A stretch of DNA of 64,000 nucleotides from Dipodascopsis uninucleata var. uninucleata (GCA_030568195.1 JAJLTO010000005.1:186001-250000); one strand, 5' to 3'; numbered from the stretch's first letter, positions 11,980 through 23,813 are shown. A program made the numbers and translations. The notes: generated by a model not told the origin, from the letters alone.

Positions 11980-13080
11980 ATGTTTAACTATATTTATAGA
12001 ATGGGAAAAAAGGGCTTAAATAGTATATATAAGTCCTCTCTTCCGGTCGAAACGGTGGCCCTACCTTTACTCCCACTGGTCTTACACAACCCCGTTTCAG
12101 TTGCATATTATGTTTACTATGTTCTCAAGTCTCCTCTGTTCTGGGGTTTCAAGAAGTCAAAAAAATATGTAGCGAGAGTTGAAATGCATAAAGATCGAAT
12201 GAATTGGTATGTTAGCTCGATTGTGGTGGACTCAATGGAAGATATGCAAGGTCTTTGGAGAGCGGGATTCTTTGGTAAAGGTACGCAGAGTCGTAGCGAG
12301 CCAACATGGGAGCAACGCACAGTTCGTCGTCTTAAAGAATTGGCTGCCGATGAATCAGCTATCGCACCTGAAGAAGTCACGGCACAGAGAAGACAAACAC
12401 GAAAAAAATTTAAACAAGCTAGAGCGCTTGTTGAGCAAGGTCTTTCGCAGAATGAAGCACTAGTGCAGAATGATTCTGGAGTTGACTCTTGCACGCAGAG
12501 CGCTATAAAGTTAATCAGAGAGGAAGATCGCTACTTACTAGACTATGAAGGTAATCTTCGAAAGCTTGAAGTACTACAGCTTACTCCTGAAGAAGCTTTC
12601 TTCTTGGCTTATGGACTGGGCGTTTTAGATGTCTATGATGATTATACCGGCGATGTTGTTTCAGTACCACAACTCCTGGGAATTGTAATGCCCGATTGGA
12701 ATCCAGATAACTCGTTCATACTTAAGTATGTTGTATATCATCATTTCCGCTCGCGAGGTTGGTGTGTTCGAGATGGAGTTAAATTTGGAGTCGATTACCT
12801 ATTATACAGAAGAGGGCCACCATTTTCCCATGCAGAGTTTGGAGTATTAGTCGTTCCAACTTATCAAAATGAATCCCAGAATAGAAATAACCGTCTAGAT
12901 TGGTTTCTATCCACTGGTGTTAATAGAATCATTGGAGGTGTTAAGAAAACGATGGTACTTTGTTATGTTGAAGTTCCTGAAAGTATTGAGCGCTGGATGT
13001 CAGTTGAAGAAATGTTAAAACGATATTGTATTAGGGAGGTTACAATTAGACGATGGGTGGCAAGTAAGCATAGAGATTAA
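11980..13080 (+). CDS. SEN2: tRNA-splicing endonuclease catalytic subunit Sen2
   Basis: Sen2 is the catalytic subunit that cuts the 5' splice site of pre-tRNAs, within the Sen2-Sen34-Sen15-Sen54 complex. It is a single visible exon of 366 residues. The N-terminal part carries the Sen2 signature around PLPLLPLVLHNPVS and LWRAGFFGKGTQSRSEPTW. The C-terminal nuclease fold has LTPEEAFFLAYGLGVL, FLKYVVYHHFRSRGWCVR-like helices (read here as ILKYVVYHHFRSRGW) and the catalytic triad region: Tyr in DYLLYRRGPPF, His in FSHAEFGV near residue 282, and Lys in GVKKTMVLCYV near residue 321. Family members start at a similar point; the second ATG at 12001 is an alternative start. The gene is convergent with LCL2. 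Confidence 0.94.
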   Translation: MFNYIYRMGKKGLNSIYKSSLPVETVALPLLPLVLHNPVSVAYYVYYVLKSPLFWGFKKSKKYVARVEMHKDRMNWYVSSIVVDSMEDMQGLWRAGFFGKGTQSRSEPTWEQRTVRRLKELAADESAIAPEEVTAQRRQTRKKFKQARALVEQGLSQNEALVQNDSGVDSCTQSAIKLIREEDRYLLDYEGNLRKLEVLQLTPEEAFFLAYGLGVLDVYDDYTGDVVSVPQLLGIVMPDWNPDNSFILKYVVYHHFRSRGWCVRDGVKFGVDYLLYRRGPPFSHAEFGVLVVPTYQNESQNRNNRLDWFLSTGVNRIIGGVKKTMVLCYVEVPESIERWMSVEEMLKRYCIREVTIRRWVASKHRD

Positions 13081-13261
13081 GAGACGCATTACGCGTTATC
13101 GGCGTTTGGTTGAGTTTTGGATTAGATTGGTAATATGGATTAGCTATAAAATAGAAAAAACCTCAATAATGCAACTTAACTTATTTATCTATATATTGTA
13201 CAATGGATATGTCTCTTGTTAAGCATGAAATTATTCGACAATAACTCTTAAGCACTCGACG

Positions 13262-13732
13262 CTAAACTAATCCTTTCCATGCCTTCTCAACAAAAGAACA
13301 TCCTCTTCCATTCTTTGATATGCAAATATAATTCTTCTTGTCTGGTAGAATGCACTTCTCCTCTGAGTCGGGGAAAACGCAAGGACAGTCAGTAGGCTTT
13401 TTCACACAGCTCAAGGTGTCTTGGCAGACATAATCTTTGCATTGCACTATTAAATTCATCCAATAGTTAATATGTCTATTTAGTGCTTGATAATTTCAAT
13501 TACTCAACACGCAGCGCTTTGCTGGTCTAATTCATTTCTACTACTTACCGCTTTCATAATTACTCTCATACCACAACGGACTTCCTTCTGTGTACTGATC
13601 ATGACGTCCTCCATGACTCCTAGGTCCTCCGTCACCAAACATCTGTTCGAAAAAATCAAATTGAGCTTTAACTATTAGGGGCATCTGAAGTAAGAGCAAG
13701 ACTGTGACAGCTACTGATTGAAAGTTCATTTC
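13262..13732 (-). CDS. LCL2: Lcl2, long-chronological-lifespan protein 2 (secretory/ER)
   Basis: Lcl2 is a small fungal secretory-pathway protein linked in yeast to chronological lifespan; its biochemical role is poorly known. Two exons (minus strand, 13549-13732 and 13262-13446) give 122 residues, the usual family size. The start chosen is the ATG at 13732, which begins a clear signal peptide (hydrophobic core VAVTVLLLLQMPLIV, cleavage near KAQ). The mature protein starts FDFFEQMFGDGG. The cysteine-rich C-terminal half shows VCQDTLSCVKKPTDCPCVF, then CILPDKKNYICISK, and ends near CSFVEKAW. The intron (13447-13548) has a GTAAGT donor. The family signature and exact length make this assignment strong. 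Confidence 0.92.
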
Positions 13733-14923
13733 GGATTTTCCTTCGTTTCTTAATCTATGATTTTCGATAGCTTTCACAGAGTTGGATCTATTAATACTAG
13801 ATTCTTAATAATTCAAATAGCACGGGAATATATTGCGTAATATTCACCTACATCAAATTGATCTACTGGGATGTGTAAATAAATAATTATATAAATAAAA
13901 ATAGATATATATAAATTTATGATACGTTGGATCAGTTAGTCGTAAAATTGTCAACGTGTTTTCTTCTACAGCATCAATCACGTGATTCTATGGGATGGCA
14001 GAGCTCGATACGAAGAGTAGAATGACCACTGTTTATTACCTAGTCCTCGACTTGAAATCAAATGACATAAAACATTACCGGGGCTTCATAGTGTGTCTGT
14101 CAAGAACGTAACCTATATTGGTAGTATCTTGATCTTTGTTGCAATTTAATGCCGATGTAAACGGTGCAGACATATATTAGTGCATAATGGAAACGCTTGT
14201 ATTAAGGTATGATACATCCTCTAATAGTCAAAGTACTGGATTAATACATACTAGCTCTAGTTATCGTGAGCTTTTACGCAAGATTAAAATGGCTGATCTA
14301 TGTTGCCCTGCAACAGTAAGTTCCTCATTAATTTGTGAGTAAAGGTCGTTGAAGAAGTGTAAAAGAGTATATCACTGCATTTAGAAATATGCAATCTCGT
14401 AAATGAAATTTATATCTTTATACACTAAAAAACATTCTACTCCTGCTGTTTGGTCTAGATTCTTAAGTAGCCTATTTCTGACTATAACAGACCGATCTCT
14501 TGGTCTACATACAGCTCAGAATGCGCTGTGTTTTTTCGTCAAAAAGAGTCAAATACTGTATAATATTGCCTTAGCCTTGACTAATTAGAGGTGCAATGAA
14601 TAGAACTTCTCCAAACGTTGCACATACCTAACGATGGACTTCTACGTTCAAAAAAAAAACTTTACAGAACATAAAATTGATAGAGAGAAATGGGGGAGAT
14701 TAGAGGTAGATCTAGTAGTAAAGAAGCAGAAAGAACGTGTTACTGGCATTTTCCCACAGTAACTTAAAGTGTGAGGCTTTCCTATTTGTTTTCTATATAA
14801 CTTATGGCAGTTAATATTAATAATAAAGGTTCAAATTTCGTTTATCTTTGTCTTCTTGTTTTCGTAACACTTGAGTTATCCAACCTATATCACATTTGGC
14901 TCATTAAATTTTTCTAGAAGAAG
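13733..14923. other. Divergent region between LCL2 and the SEP-domain gene
   Basis: Almost 1.2 kb without an assigned gene. It must hold the LCL2 promoter on the left and that of the SEP-domain gene on the right. A 51-codon plus-strand ATG frame (14187-14342) contains a GTAAGT site, but neither the direct nor the spliced product resembles a known protein. The sequence just before the next gene ends in a polypyrimidine run plus TAG, so an intron in its leader is possible. Confidence 0.5.
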
Positions 14924-15889
14924 ATGGCTCCTAAAATCAGGACTCTCTCGGATCTTAACGACGATTCGGCAGGACCTAGCGGCGGAAGTGGTGGTGGTTC
15001 GCCATTCTCAAGATCACCATCACGACAGATTGGATCGGACGACGACGGAGAAACATACGTGAATCCATATAGAAGTCAGCGACAGCCGGAAGACCTTTTC
15101 ACGGGTGGCGAGAAATCTGGATTGGCAGTACAGAATCCAGATGCATCTGATAGAGGACGTCTAGTCCGAGATATTTTACGACAGGCAGAACTGTAAGTAG
15201 TGAAGGAATGTCGCTCTTTCAAGTTCTTTATAATATTCTGGATACCGGTATTATACCATCTATGGTGTTGATAAATGCGGAGAATTTTAAATTACCTAAT
15301 AGACTCGGATGTGATGCTAACGTTTTATCTGCTTATCAAGTGGTGGACGCACTCGCGACGACGAGCCACAGGTGTCAGTAAACAGGTTTTCAGGAAGAGG
15401 TGCGTGAATGTCCACTATTTGTACGACTGCATGGTGTGCAATCTATTTAATGTTTAGTTAGGCGTTTAGAGCTAACTATCATCTCAACATAGGCCATGTT
15501 CTTGGAAGTGAATCCGAAGAATCACAACCGGTTGAGGAAGAGCCAACCTCGACTAATGAGCCGGAGTTCGGTCCTACAGTTACAAGAACTTTGACATTCT
15601 GGAGAGATGGTTTTACTATCGAGAGTGGATCATTAATGAGATATGACGATCCTGCTAACCAGGAAATTCTTAGAGCCATAAATGGAGGGTATGCATGACT
15701 GTATTATTTCTTTCGCTAATGCTAGCTAACGAGTGATCCTATTCTAGCCGAGCACCTCTTCATCTTCTTAATGTTAATCCAGGGCAGCCAGTCGATGTTC
15801 GTGTGGAACGAAAGATGGATGAAGATTACAAGCCACCAAATCCATCAAGCGGGGGATTTTTTGGAAACGGACACCGTCTCGGATCATAG
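14924..15889 (+). CDS. Shp1/p47-like SEP-domain protein lacking UBA and UBX domains
   Basis: Shp1/p47 proteins are adaptors of the Cdc48/p97 ATPase. Four exons (14924-15192, 15341-15399, 15493-15688 and 15748-15889) give 221 residues. The N-terminus has the family block TLSDLND and LFTGGEKSGLAVQNP, then VRDILRQAEL. An SHP-box-like RFSGRGHVLGSE is rebuilt across the second junction. The SEP domain runs from RTLTFWRDGFTIESGSL through MRYDDPANQEILRAINGG to VRVERKMDEDYKPP. A second SHP box, GFFGNGHRLGS, is followed directly by TAG. Canonical Shp1 begins with a UBA domain and continues past this point into a UBX domain; neither is present, and no donor site before the stop would lead to one. All joins keep frame. 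The first intron ends in AAG rather than the usual CAG/TAG. Confidence 0.88.
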
Positions 15890-16521
15890 ACTTGAATAGA
15901 TGTCTGAAGTATGGAGAAACAATAAAATGTTGGAACAAACATGAGTTAGCTACGAGTTAGCATTCTCAGAGGTAAAACATGGTCAAGGCTGTATTTTCTT
16001 TTTTAATCAACACTACAAACTATAGAGACATAATAGTTGGTAATTTTGGTGATTGCCGATTTTATGTGTTCTTTATGAAAAATTCTTTTAAAAGGTTTGT
16101 CTGATTACCACGGATTATTCAGTCTCGTTTGTTCTCCTTTTTGCTTTTCATGAGTTTCCTGATGTTCGTACCTTTCGGATCGTACTAGTGTTATAGTGTA
16201 TTAATCTTTCTATACTTTGTCACGTTAATTTTTATATATCATACGCTTTACTATCAAAATGCAGAAACCGTTTGTTTCACTTCTATTTACTATGTTGATA
16301 TTATTAGTATATTGTTACAGAGAAGATTCTTGTTGACAATAAATAATAGGGTGGCATGTTTAATCAGTAAAAAATTTTAATTAACGATCAGTCATTTACA
16401 TCCTTATATATGATTTACACGTTTCAAATGAATATTTATAATAAATACTGCAATTTATAGCCAATAAAGAAAATACCAAATACCCGTACAATTTGTTTTA
16501 ATACCAATGTTAATCATTTGC
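15890..16521. other. Convergent 3' region between the SEP-domain gene and TAF11
   Basis: This AT-rich spacer holds two transcript ends. I searched it by eye for a continuation of the SEP protein (a UBX-like frame) and found none. Confidence 0.6.
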
Positions 16522-17472
16522 TCATCTAAACATCATCCCATCACCTTGTCCACCGGCTCGCCGCCAGTGTGCAGCAGGCACTAATCCAGTTTCCTGTTTG
16601 TAGAGCCTCCATGCCTCTCGGATATGTTCCGGTCTAAGAGGAGGGCGAGGAGAATATGGATCAAGACTATCTGGAGGATCCATTCTGTCCTGAACATCTA
16701 GTGCCCGATCTATCACTTCTCCTAAAAAAACTTTAGAGAAACCACCGATAGCTATAGCAACATTATTTGTGATCGACTGGTTTAGAACGGCATTTGCTAA
16801 TTTTTTGACGCCCGCTTTATTGATATTCGCTCTTCTAAATGTTTCATACCGCTCCATTTGATCATCCGTGAATGATGATATCAGCAACTTCACTTGGTCT
16901 TGCGAGAGACCAGGACCAAAGAGTCGCGTCCTTGTCCGCCTATAAGGATTTATCCTCGGGAATTCCGTAGACTCTCCACCCAGTCGTTCAGAAGTAAATA
17001 GGTCGCCATTGTCCATTGTTTCACTAGTAATCTTGATGTTGGCTCCAATTTCCTTTGGTTCAGGGAAGAGTTCAGACATATTTAAGTCATCATCCATGCC
17101 TGCTATTTCATAACCTGCATTGGTACCTGAAGTACTCACATCTTCTAAAGAATTAATTATATTTTCCTTCTTGATTACATGAGAATCATTATTATTTGAA
17201 GGTGAGAAATTGAATAATCCGCCATCATCTTCATCTTCATCATCTTCTTCGTTATCATTTTGTGAAATGGAAGGCCGAGTGATATCAAAATCTACATGGT
17301 CGTTTACGCCGTCATCATCTTCGTTAAGTCGACTCCTTTCATCTTCATCTTCACCATTTTGTCCTTGACCAGGGAAAGAGGTCTGTCGGAGAGGGTGCGG
17401 TCCACTAAATGACTGTGATCGAGACAGCAATGATCCCTTTCGTGCTCTCTTCTTCGGTGGTTGATCTGACAT
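16522..17472 (-). CDS. TAF11: TFIID subunit TAF11
   Basis: TAF11 pairs with TAF13 through a histone fold in the TFIID complex and helps it engage TBP and promoters. It is a single exon of 316 residues from the ATG at 17472; the frame opens 3 codons earlier with GTG. A nuclear-localisation-like PPKKRARKG lies at the start. It is followed by a long acidic, disordered region with runs of Glu and Asp. The C-terminal hTAFII28-type histone fold runs from LSQDQVKLLISSF through MERYETFRRANINKAGVKKL and NQSITNNVAIAIGGFSKVF to LGEVIDRALDVQ. These match the family core closely. A conserved basic tail with EHIREAWRLYKQETG follows. The gene lies 238 bases downstream of LAS21 on the same strand. Confidence 0.94.
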   Translation of the reverse strand: MSDQPPKKRARKGSLLSRSQSFSGPHPLRQTSFPGQGQNGEDEDERSRLNEDDDGVNDHVDFDITRPSISQNDNEEDDEDEDDGGLFNFSPSNNNDSHVIKKENIINSLEDVSTSGTNAGYEIAGMDDDLNMSELFPEPKEIGANIKITSETMDNGDLFTSERLGGESTEFPRINPYRRTRTRLFGPGLSQDQVKLLISSFTDDQMERYETFRRANINKAGVKKLANAVLNQSITNNVAIAIGGFSKVFLGEVIDRALDVQDRMDPPDSLDPYSPRPPLRPEHIREAWRLYKQETGLVPAAHWRRAGGQGDGMMFR

Positions 17473-17710
17473 AGCTACCACTTATATATTACTTTAAAAC
17501 TTTTTTAAAATATGTAACAAATATTTACTAGTACCGTTCATATACTAGCTTTCTACTTGCAAATAAGCAGTAGAAATTATGGCTAGTATATCCGAGAAGA
17601 AAGATGAGATTTGATAGGAGCAATATATTTGTGCTTTTATTAGTCTATTAAAAAAACAGCTTGTTTCATGATATATAATACATAATCAATCACGTGATCG
17701 ACTAGACATC

Positions 17711-20700
17711 TTAAGACGAAATACGTGCCAGTCCAGATATGTAGATAGTAACAGGAATGAAGAGACTGTCAATAATTATTTGCTGGAACAGGAACCAACA
17801 TGCCGTATAAAGGAGCTTGGGGGAGAAGACGGTCCAAATGAATAAGTGATCTCTGAGGGTATAGCATGCCAATAAAACTGCTAGTAACGACATCCCATGA
17901 AATACATGGATCAAAGGAAGATATTCGGAAAAGTAAACAGCAATCAAAGACGAGGTTTTTGCATTGCTAGAAGTCTTCCAGACAGCAAGTTGCGATGCTG
18001 CGGCCGTAGAAAAATACACTGGACCAGCCCAATTGCTCATGAATGTCAAGATGCCGACCATACCGACGTTATAACTAGATATTCCATTGTACGCATTCGA
18101 TAGATCGATCGACGCCAGAGAGTTCGAATTCCCCATCGCAAAATAGCTGAAATGCTGAAAAATTATAGTTGTGATAGCCAAATTTACTGGAAACATAGTG
18201 TTGCTTCTTGTCGCCAGACGACGCAAAACGGAATGCATCGCTGCATATAAAATAAAGATCGGAATAACGTATATTCTAGTCTGTATAACTAAAAAGGATT
18301 CTACAATATAATGAATTCCAGCCAGGAAATCTTTTTGTACTGTGTATCAAAATTTACGTTAGAAGCAAGTTAACTTAAAATAATGAAGGGAAGTATTACC
18401 TCTCCCAGTCTCTTCTGAAAATCGTAGAACAAAGTGATATATGGTTATCATTGATAACGCAAGAAACGCTGTTTTGGCTTTGAAGACTAAATCAGTCTCA
18501 TCACCTTCGAATTTCAGAATAGATATAGTCTTAGGCACTACTTCACCAGCTTCTAATGCTGAAGCTATTTTGAAATATGCAATACTAGTGACGACAATAA
18601 ATGCACCAACGAATGCTACAGGAGATGAGGCGCCTTTAAATATATACCATTGTATATTCTTGAATATTATGATCAGTTGAAGAGAAAAAAGCATCCAGAG
18701 CAAACCGCTATTTGAATCCTGCTGTAGGTACTTCACTATATCGTAAGACCCTGCATATTTCTGTCCTATATTTATAAGTCAGATTTGCCTGTATTAGAAC
18801 ATGTATTATAGCATACCTGTGTGATGATAATGTCTCATAACAAAAAGAATTGGCACGAAAAACATCCATGAATAATCATAAGATTTAGATCTCAGTCTTT
18901 GCAGTTAGTAAGTCTTTCTTATAGCTATCGTATTGAAATATATATAGAAATATATCTTACCCAACAATCACGCATATAGTTATCCAAGCAGAGGCACTCC
19001 AGTACCAAAAGTACTGTTCCTCCTCAACTAGAGAACTAGCAAACATTGTTATACAATAAAGGAAGTTGATAACGGCAAATACAATCCAAGACACAGAATT
19101 TTCAATGAATATATATAGAAGTCTATACGATTGTATGGCAGTGCACGTAGAGGTAATAATTAGACCAATTATCATTTCTGACATATTATAATTACTAGAA
19201 GTTCTCGATAATACTTTCGCACCAAGTCGCATAAACTGATTACACGTAAGACATAGATATTCAAGTAAAATTAATATTCAAATATCATACCTCGTAAAGA
19301 GTGCTGACTTCAGCATCAGCCTCTCCTTGACTTATATTAGACCACAGAGCATATAAAGACTTTATATCGTCCGAGCTTGAGTTTATTTTTCCCGTTCTGA
19401 TCTCGGAGAAAGCTTCCCTTAGAAGCTTGTGTATTTGCCGTGCGTTTATTCTTAGGAGCTGTAGTGCCTCTGACCCTACATTTTAATTACAGTTATATGT
19501 GTATTAGTTGCAATCACTGAATATTCAAATTTAAGGAATAAAAGAATCGTCAATACCTGACCAGAGTGACAAAAGCTCAGGAATAATAACACCAATACTA
19601 TTTTGAGGAATTGGATTTCCCATTAGTACAGAAAGAGACGGGACCATATCAACCTGCTCCACTATTCTATAATACTCAAATAATCCCGCATTAGGTTCCT
19701 TCTTATTCAAAAATGAAGGTCCTGTTCTCGACAGTAAAGGTGAGAGAAAAAGAAGTGCAGTAGCAGTTTCACCATCAGATGATCCACCATGATTACCGAC
19801 ATCATTCATTCCATGATCTCCACAAACAACCAGTAGAATCGACTCGCCAGCCGAATTTCTATCTTCTGCATGTTTGTAAAGACGACTTATTATGTGATCC
19901 ATTTCTTCCTGTTTAGCAGGCATGAAAGGACTAAAGCATTGAAATATGAGATCAATAATCAAGTACACAAGATACAAAAAGTCGCACTTCTCACCTGTAT
20001 GGTCCACCTTTATGCCCTATGTGATCCAAGCCCAGATAATGCATAATCATAACGTTCCAATCGTTGGAATGGAGCTCAATATCCAAATGACGCGTAACAT
20101 TATCGTCGACTTCCTTAAAATCAGATACGAAAAAACTTGTAGTGCCTTCATATCTGTCAAATATATCAGGAAAGAGCCGGAGCCAGGTATCATCACCAAA
20201 CATGATAATGTTCTTTTTGGTGCTTTCTCTCTCCTTGCGAATCTTAAACTGCATTAGCCAGCTATCCTGATTCATCAAAGTCGACGAATCATCAGACTCC
20301 GCTATGTTAATTACAGCATCCAGGAAATTGGGTACTGATCCAGTGGTAAGGCCCTTGATTCGCGGTAGAGTCACAGTTGGAGGAGCTGCTCTTGCCGTAT
20401 ATGGCAGAGCATGCCCAGCAGATATGAGTCTATATAGAGCAACCGGTATTAGAGCTTTAATAGTAAAATTCTGAATTCAATGCTTTACTTACTCATTCGT
20501 AAATTTCATGGACGAGCTGTCCGAAAACACGAAGTCACTAAAAGAGCCGCCAGAATATTAGAAATAATTTATTTGAATAGCACATTAATCGCTCGCACCT
20601 TCTTAATGCATCGATCAGAACAAAAATAACTTTATCAAATACAGCTGGAGGCTGATCAATGGAGGTTGAAGCAAATCCATGGAGAATTGGTTTGAATGGG

Positions 20701-20780
20701 AAAAATCCCTTGGCGAAGATTAGCAGTCCCAGGATCTGGACTAGTAAACAAACGTATAGAGTCGCGCCATACAATAACAT
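17711..20780 (-). CDS. LAS21: Las21/Gpi7, GPI-anchor ethanolamine-phosphate transferase (PIG-G family)
   Basis: Las21 adds ethanolamine phosphate to the second mannose of the GPI precursor in the ER membrane. Nine exons (minus strand: 20599-20780, 20493-20537, 19995-20429, 19557-19930, 19291-19475, 18961-19235, 18817-18896, 18400-18765 and 17711-18339) give 856 residues with every phase consistent. The start is the ATG at 20780, giving an N-terminal membrane anchor (MLLYGATLYVCLLVQILGLL). The luminal alkaline-phosphatase-like domain shows FVLIDALRSDFVFS, PPTVTLPRIKGLTTGS, GDDTWLRLFP, HYLGLDHIGHKGGPY and GDHGMNDVGNHGGSS, which includes the metal ligands. A polytopic C-terminal half follows, with FASSLVEEEQYFWYW and FSYFAMGNSNSLASIDLSNA typical of Gpi7. 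Intron 6 ends in AAG or, six bases later, GAG; both stay in frame. This is the most intron-rich gene in the window. Confidence 0.93.
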
Positions 20781-21411
20781 TTCACAAGTTGTCGCCTCAA
20801 AGATCAAAATTGGTACTGGTAGAGAAAGCGAAAAATGGCTGTAATTGCTACTATCTAAATAGGTAGGCGTGGTGATTTTTCTATATACTCATTTAAATGT
20901 AGCATTAAGCACAATCATAAATTAATGATGGAAGTTTACTACAAATAGGCCAAGAAAGTTCACTACAGATGACTAGCCTACCAATTATTGAAAGGGCCAT
21001 ATCGCAGCCAGTCCATCAGCAAATAAACCTCGCACAGATATTGGATATAAGCATTTGTGATAAATATTTCTAGTCTTACACTAATTCATATTGATATCTG
21101 CGACTTGTACGTATAGGTTGAACGAGCGAATATCGATAAAAAAATATACATATATTACATCTGATTTCTATCTACTGCAATTTGTCTCAAACAGTATAGA
21201 CTAATTCTTATTCCAAATACTATCTTCTGCTACTGTTATTCTCTCGCTCAAAAATAGGTGTACGTTTTATGTATTAGATCACCAGGTAGTGAAGAATCGA
21301 CCAAAGTAAACGCCAAAAGTCCTTTAGAAAGATGGCATATTTTGCCAAACTCTATTAAAGATCCCAATAATATGATATGTAATTGATATTGAATTGATTT
21401 TTATTGCTGCC
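20781..21411. other. Intergenic region between LAS21 and RPC19 (both minus strand)
   Basis: This region carries the LAS21 promoter and the RPC19 3' end. The LAS21 frame stays open for about 28 codons upstream of the chosen ATG but contains no further ATG. I see no other gene. Confidence 0.55.
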
Positions 21412-22074
21412 TTATGGCTCGACCTTAGAATAATCTCCGGATTCGACAGACTTCTTAAACTCATTCTCTACATGATCACACAAGTCGACTAAATCGTCAA
21501 GACCTTTTTCCAGAGCCTCAATGGCAGTAATCTCACCTAATTTACAAAAGGAATAATATTAGCAAACCCGTTATATAATTCAATAAGTACATCACATACC
21601 ATATGTTTGGATTCGCAGATTCATTGCTGCTTCAGATGGGTGTGGAATTGAGTATCCACAAAATTCCACTTGGGGACTAGAGAAAAGAAACAATTAGAAA
21701 CGAATTCTGAGAGCCCATGGTGGCAAACAGAAAATAACATCCAATCTAAATATGAGTTACATATAACAACTGCTATACTGCTTACTTTTTCATAATTATA
21801 TATCGTAGTGCATTTCCAAGTGTGTGATCTTCCTGGAGGATTCTAAATGAAGCTGCAGTACCATCCTCAGAAGCACCGGGGAGCTACTTGAGTTAGATAT
21901 CATGCACTAATATTCAAACAATTCCTGATATCGGAATCTTACAACTTGGATCTTGTTGGGGTCGACCTCGAGATCAAAATCAATCTCTTCTTCCTCTTCA
22001 ACGTCCTGATTCTCTCGGACGGGGAAAGTCTCCTCGGCGTCTTTCATTTCGATATCCTTCTCTAACGACGGCAT
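21412..22074 (-). CDS. RPC19: RNA polymerase I and III shared subunit Rpc19 (AC19)
   Basis: Rpc19 forms the alpha-like heterodimer with Rpc40 at the assembly platform of RNA polymerases I and III. Four exons (minus strand: 21943-22074, 21786-21883, 21600-21676 and 21412-21536) give 143 residues, the typical size. The open frame extends 10 codons above the ATG, but only to TTG. The N-terminus is acidic ([19 protein letters not shown]). The RpoA/AC19 core is rebuilt across the junctions: [46 protein letters not shown] and [16 protein letters not shown]. The tail [15 protein letters not shown] is also family-typical. The gene is divergent from TVP38 across 359 bases. Confidence 0.95.
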
Positions 22075-22433
22075 TTTATCCACTATTGTACTTGAAAGGT
22101 CCAATGCTAGCTACCTAGAGCTATTTCACTTAGGTACGATAGCCTGTTCCTGCTAACTATTGTTGAGAAAAAATTTCATGTATTTTAAAATATTTTTTAG
22201 GAAAAACCTACAATACAAATACAATTCAATTTTCCCAACCACATGCGGCTCATAATTGGCAAAAGCGCAAAGGCAAATGCCATACAGTAAAATAGGAAAC
22301 AATGAAACTAATTGGTGATCTCGTATAGATGCAAAGCAGGCAAATGATTGATTGATCACACACGTCTGTATTATATATTTAAGTCATATTCCAGAGAACG
22401 TGAGATTCAAGTGGAATTCCAAGACCATTTAAA
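22075..22433. other. Divergent promoter region between RPC19 and TVP38
   Basis: A 359-base spacer serves two diverging genes. It contains A/T runs near 22170-22210. A 69-codon minus-strand frame here starts only at GTG and is treated as chance. Confidence 0.6.
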
Positions 22434-23813
22434 ATGACTGAGAGAGTTGAAGAGTTCATGGCCGAGCTGGCTGATGAAGAAGGCGAATTGTTTATTGATA
22501 ATACACTTGAGAATGCGGATATTCGACATCCGGCACGAATATTTGAGAGATGGTCAGATTATGTGAAGAGACAGAGCCTGAAAAAGAAAATCATTGGCGT
22601 TGTCGTATTCACAGTACTAGGCGCTGGTGCTATCGTCTTCCTGGTATTCCATAGCCAGATCCTTAAAATGATCGACATGCTATGCGAACAGTTGAGGTAT
22701 GTAATTATTGGTATGACCAGCTAACTTGACGAAAAGTATATCTGTGTCCCACGCAAGTTGATTCAATTGTTGCTAACTAAGTCGTGAAGTGACATGAGAG
22801 GAGGGTATCTGCTGTTTATGCTGCTCCTTACAGCGACAAGCTTTCCCCCAATCGTCGGTTACACGGCAGTAGTGACGGTAAGTAGTACAGCGATATCCAG
22901 CACAAGAGATAATAGGATGCTAATAATATGTTTATGGGCTCCAGATATCAGGAATTGTCTTTGGTTTTTGGAAAGGGTTTTTTCTCTCTTCTTTCGCAAC
23001 GTGCTTTTCATCCCTCGCTTGTTTCATGTAAGTTTGAACTTGGTTCTGAGGAACAAGAAATAGTTTTTCGCTTTCTCCAAATTATATTCCACTACTTACG
23101 CCTTCGATACTTGTAGTACTTTTCGAAAGTTTTTTGCACAGTTTGCGAAGAGGTTGGCTGAGCATAATAGAACTTTTGGGTCATTTGCGTCCACTCTTCA
23201 GCACGATGGATTGACTCTACTTTGGATGATTAGAATGTCGCCCCTGCCATTCTCTCTTTCTAATGGTGCTTTATCTACCGTGCCTACGATCACTCCTCGA
23301 AATTTTTTTTTGGCAACCTTGTTGTCTTGCCCTAAGGTAATGAATTTGTGCTGGACTGTTTATATCTTTTCATGAAGCTGACTAACGTGCGTTTCGATGT
23401 AGTTGATGATCCATTGCTTTATAGGGTCCAGGTTTCGATCGTTGACAGACGACGAGTTGGATACCACTAGTAAGATTATTAACTACTGCTCCATCCTTGC
23501 TGGAATATCGTTTGGTGTTGCTTCGGGATACATAATTTATAACAGAATGTCCCGTCGGGCCATGCAAGTTCGAAGCAGATTTGAACATGAAAATGCCCAT
23601 TCAAGCGGTGAAGACTCTGTGATTCTTAATGATGTATTAGTTCAGAATTCCTCGACACCAGGCTCTTATAGTGATTTGCCGAGTATCAATGAGGCTGAGG
23701 GAGATGTTTCCACAGAATACACTATAGATACATCGCATGAGTCTTTGAAGCGTAATAACTCTGCTGATACTACGACTACAGAAGGTGTCGAATCTTCTAA
23801 GTCCATCATCTAA
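22434..23813 (+). CDS. TVP38: Tvp38, Golgi membrane protein of the VTT/DedA-like (SNARE-associated) family
   Basis: Tvp38 is a polytopic Golgi protein of the VTT/DedA superfamily; relatives are implicated in lipid scrambling and vesicle traffic. The exons are 22434-22696, 22790-22877, 22945-23027, 23117-23336 and 23403-23813, giving 354 residues. A membrane segment near residues 52-75 (IIGVVVFTVLGAGAIVFLVF) is followed by the family block TATSFPPIVGYTAVVT, ISGIVFGFWKGF, TLQHDGLTLLWMIRMSPLP, FSLSNGALSTVPTI and HCFIGSRFRSLTDDE. A last membrane helix (AGISFGVASGYIIYN) and a polar Ser-rich tail complete it. The joins restore these motifs in frame. Intron 1 appears to end in AAG; a downstream GAG would also keep frame but shortens the family-conserved loop by four residues. 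Confidence 0.91.

Noticed and set aside
14187-14342. 51-codon ATG frame with an internal GTAAGT
   Set aside because: Neither the direct nor the spliced product resembles a known family, and no clear branch point precedes the candidate acceptor.
22153-22359. Hydrophobic 68-codon minus-strand frame between RPC19 and TVP38
   Set aside because: It begins at GTG, sits in a divergent promoter, and its hydrophobicity follows from AT-rich DNA.
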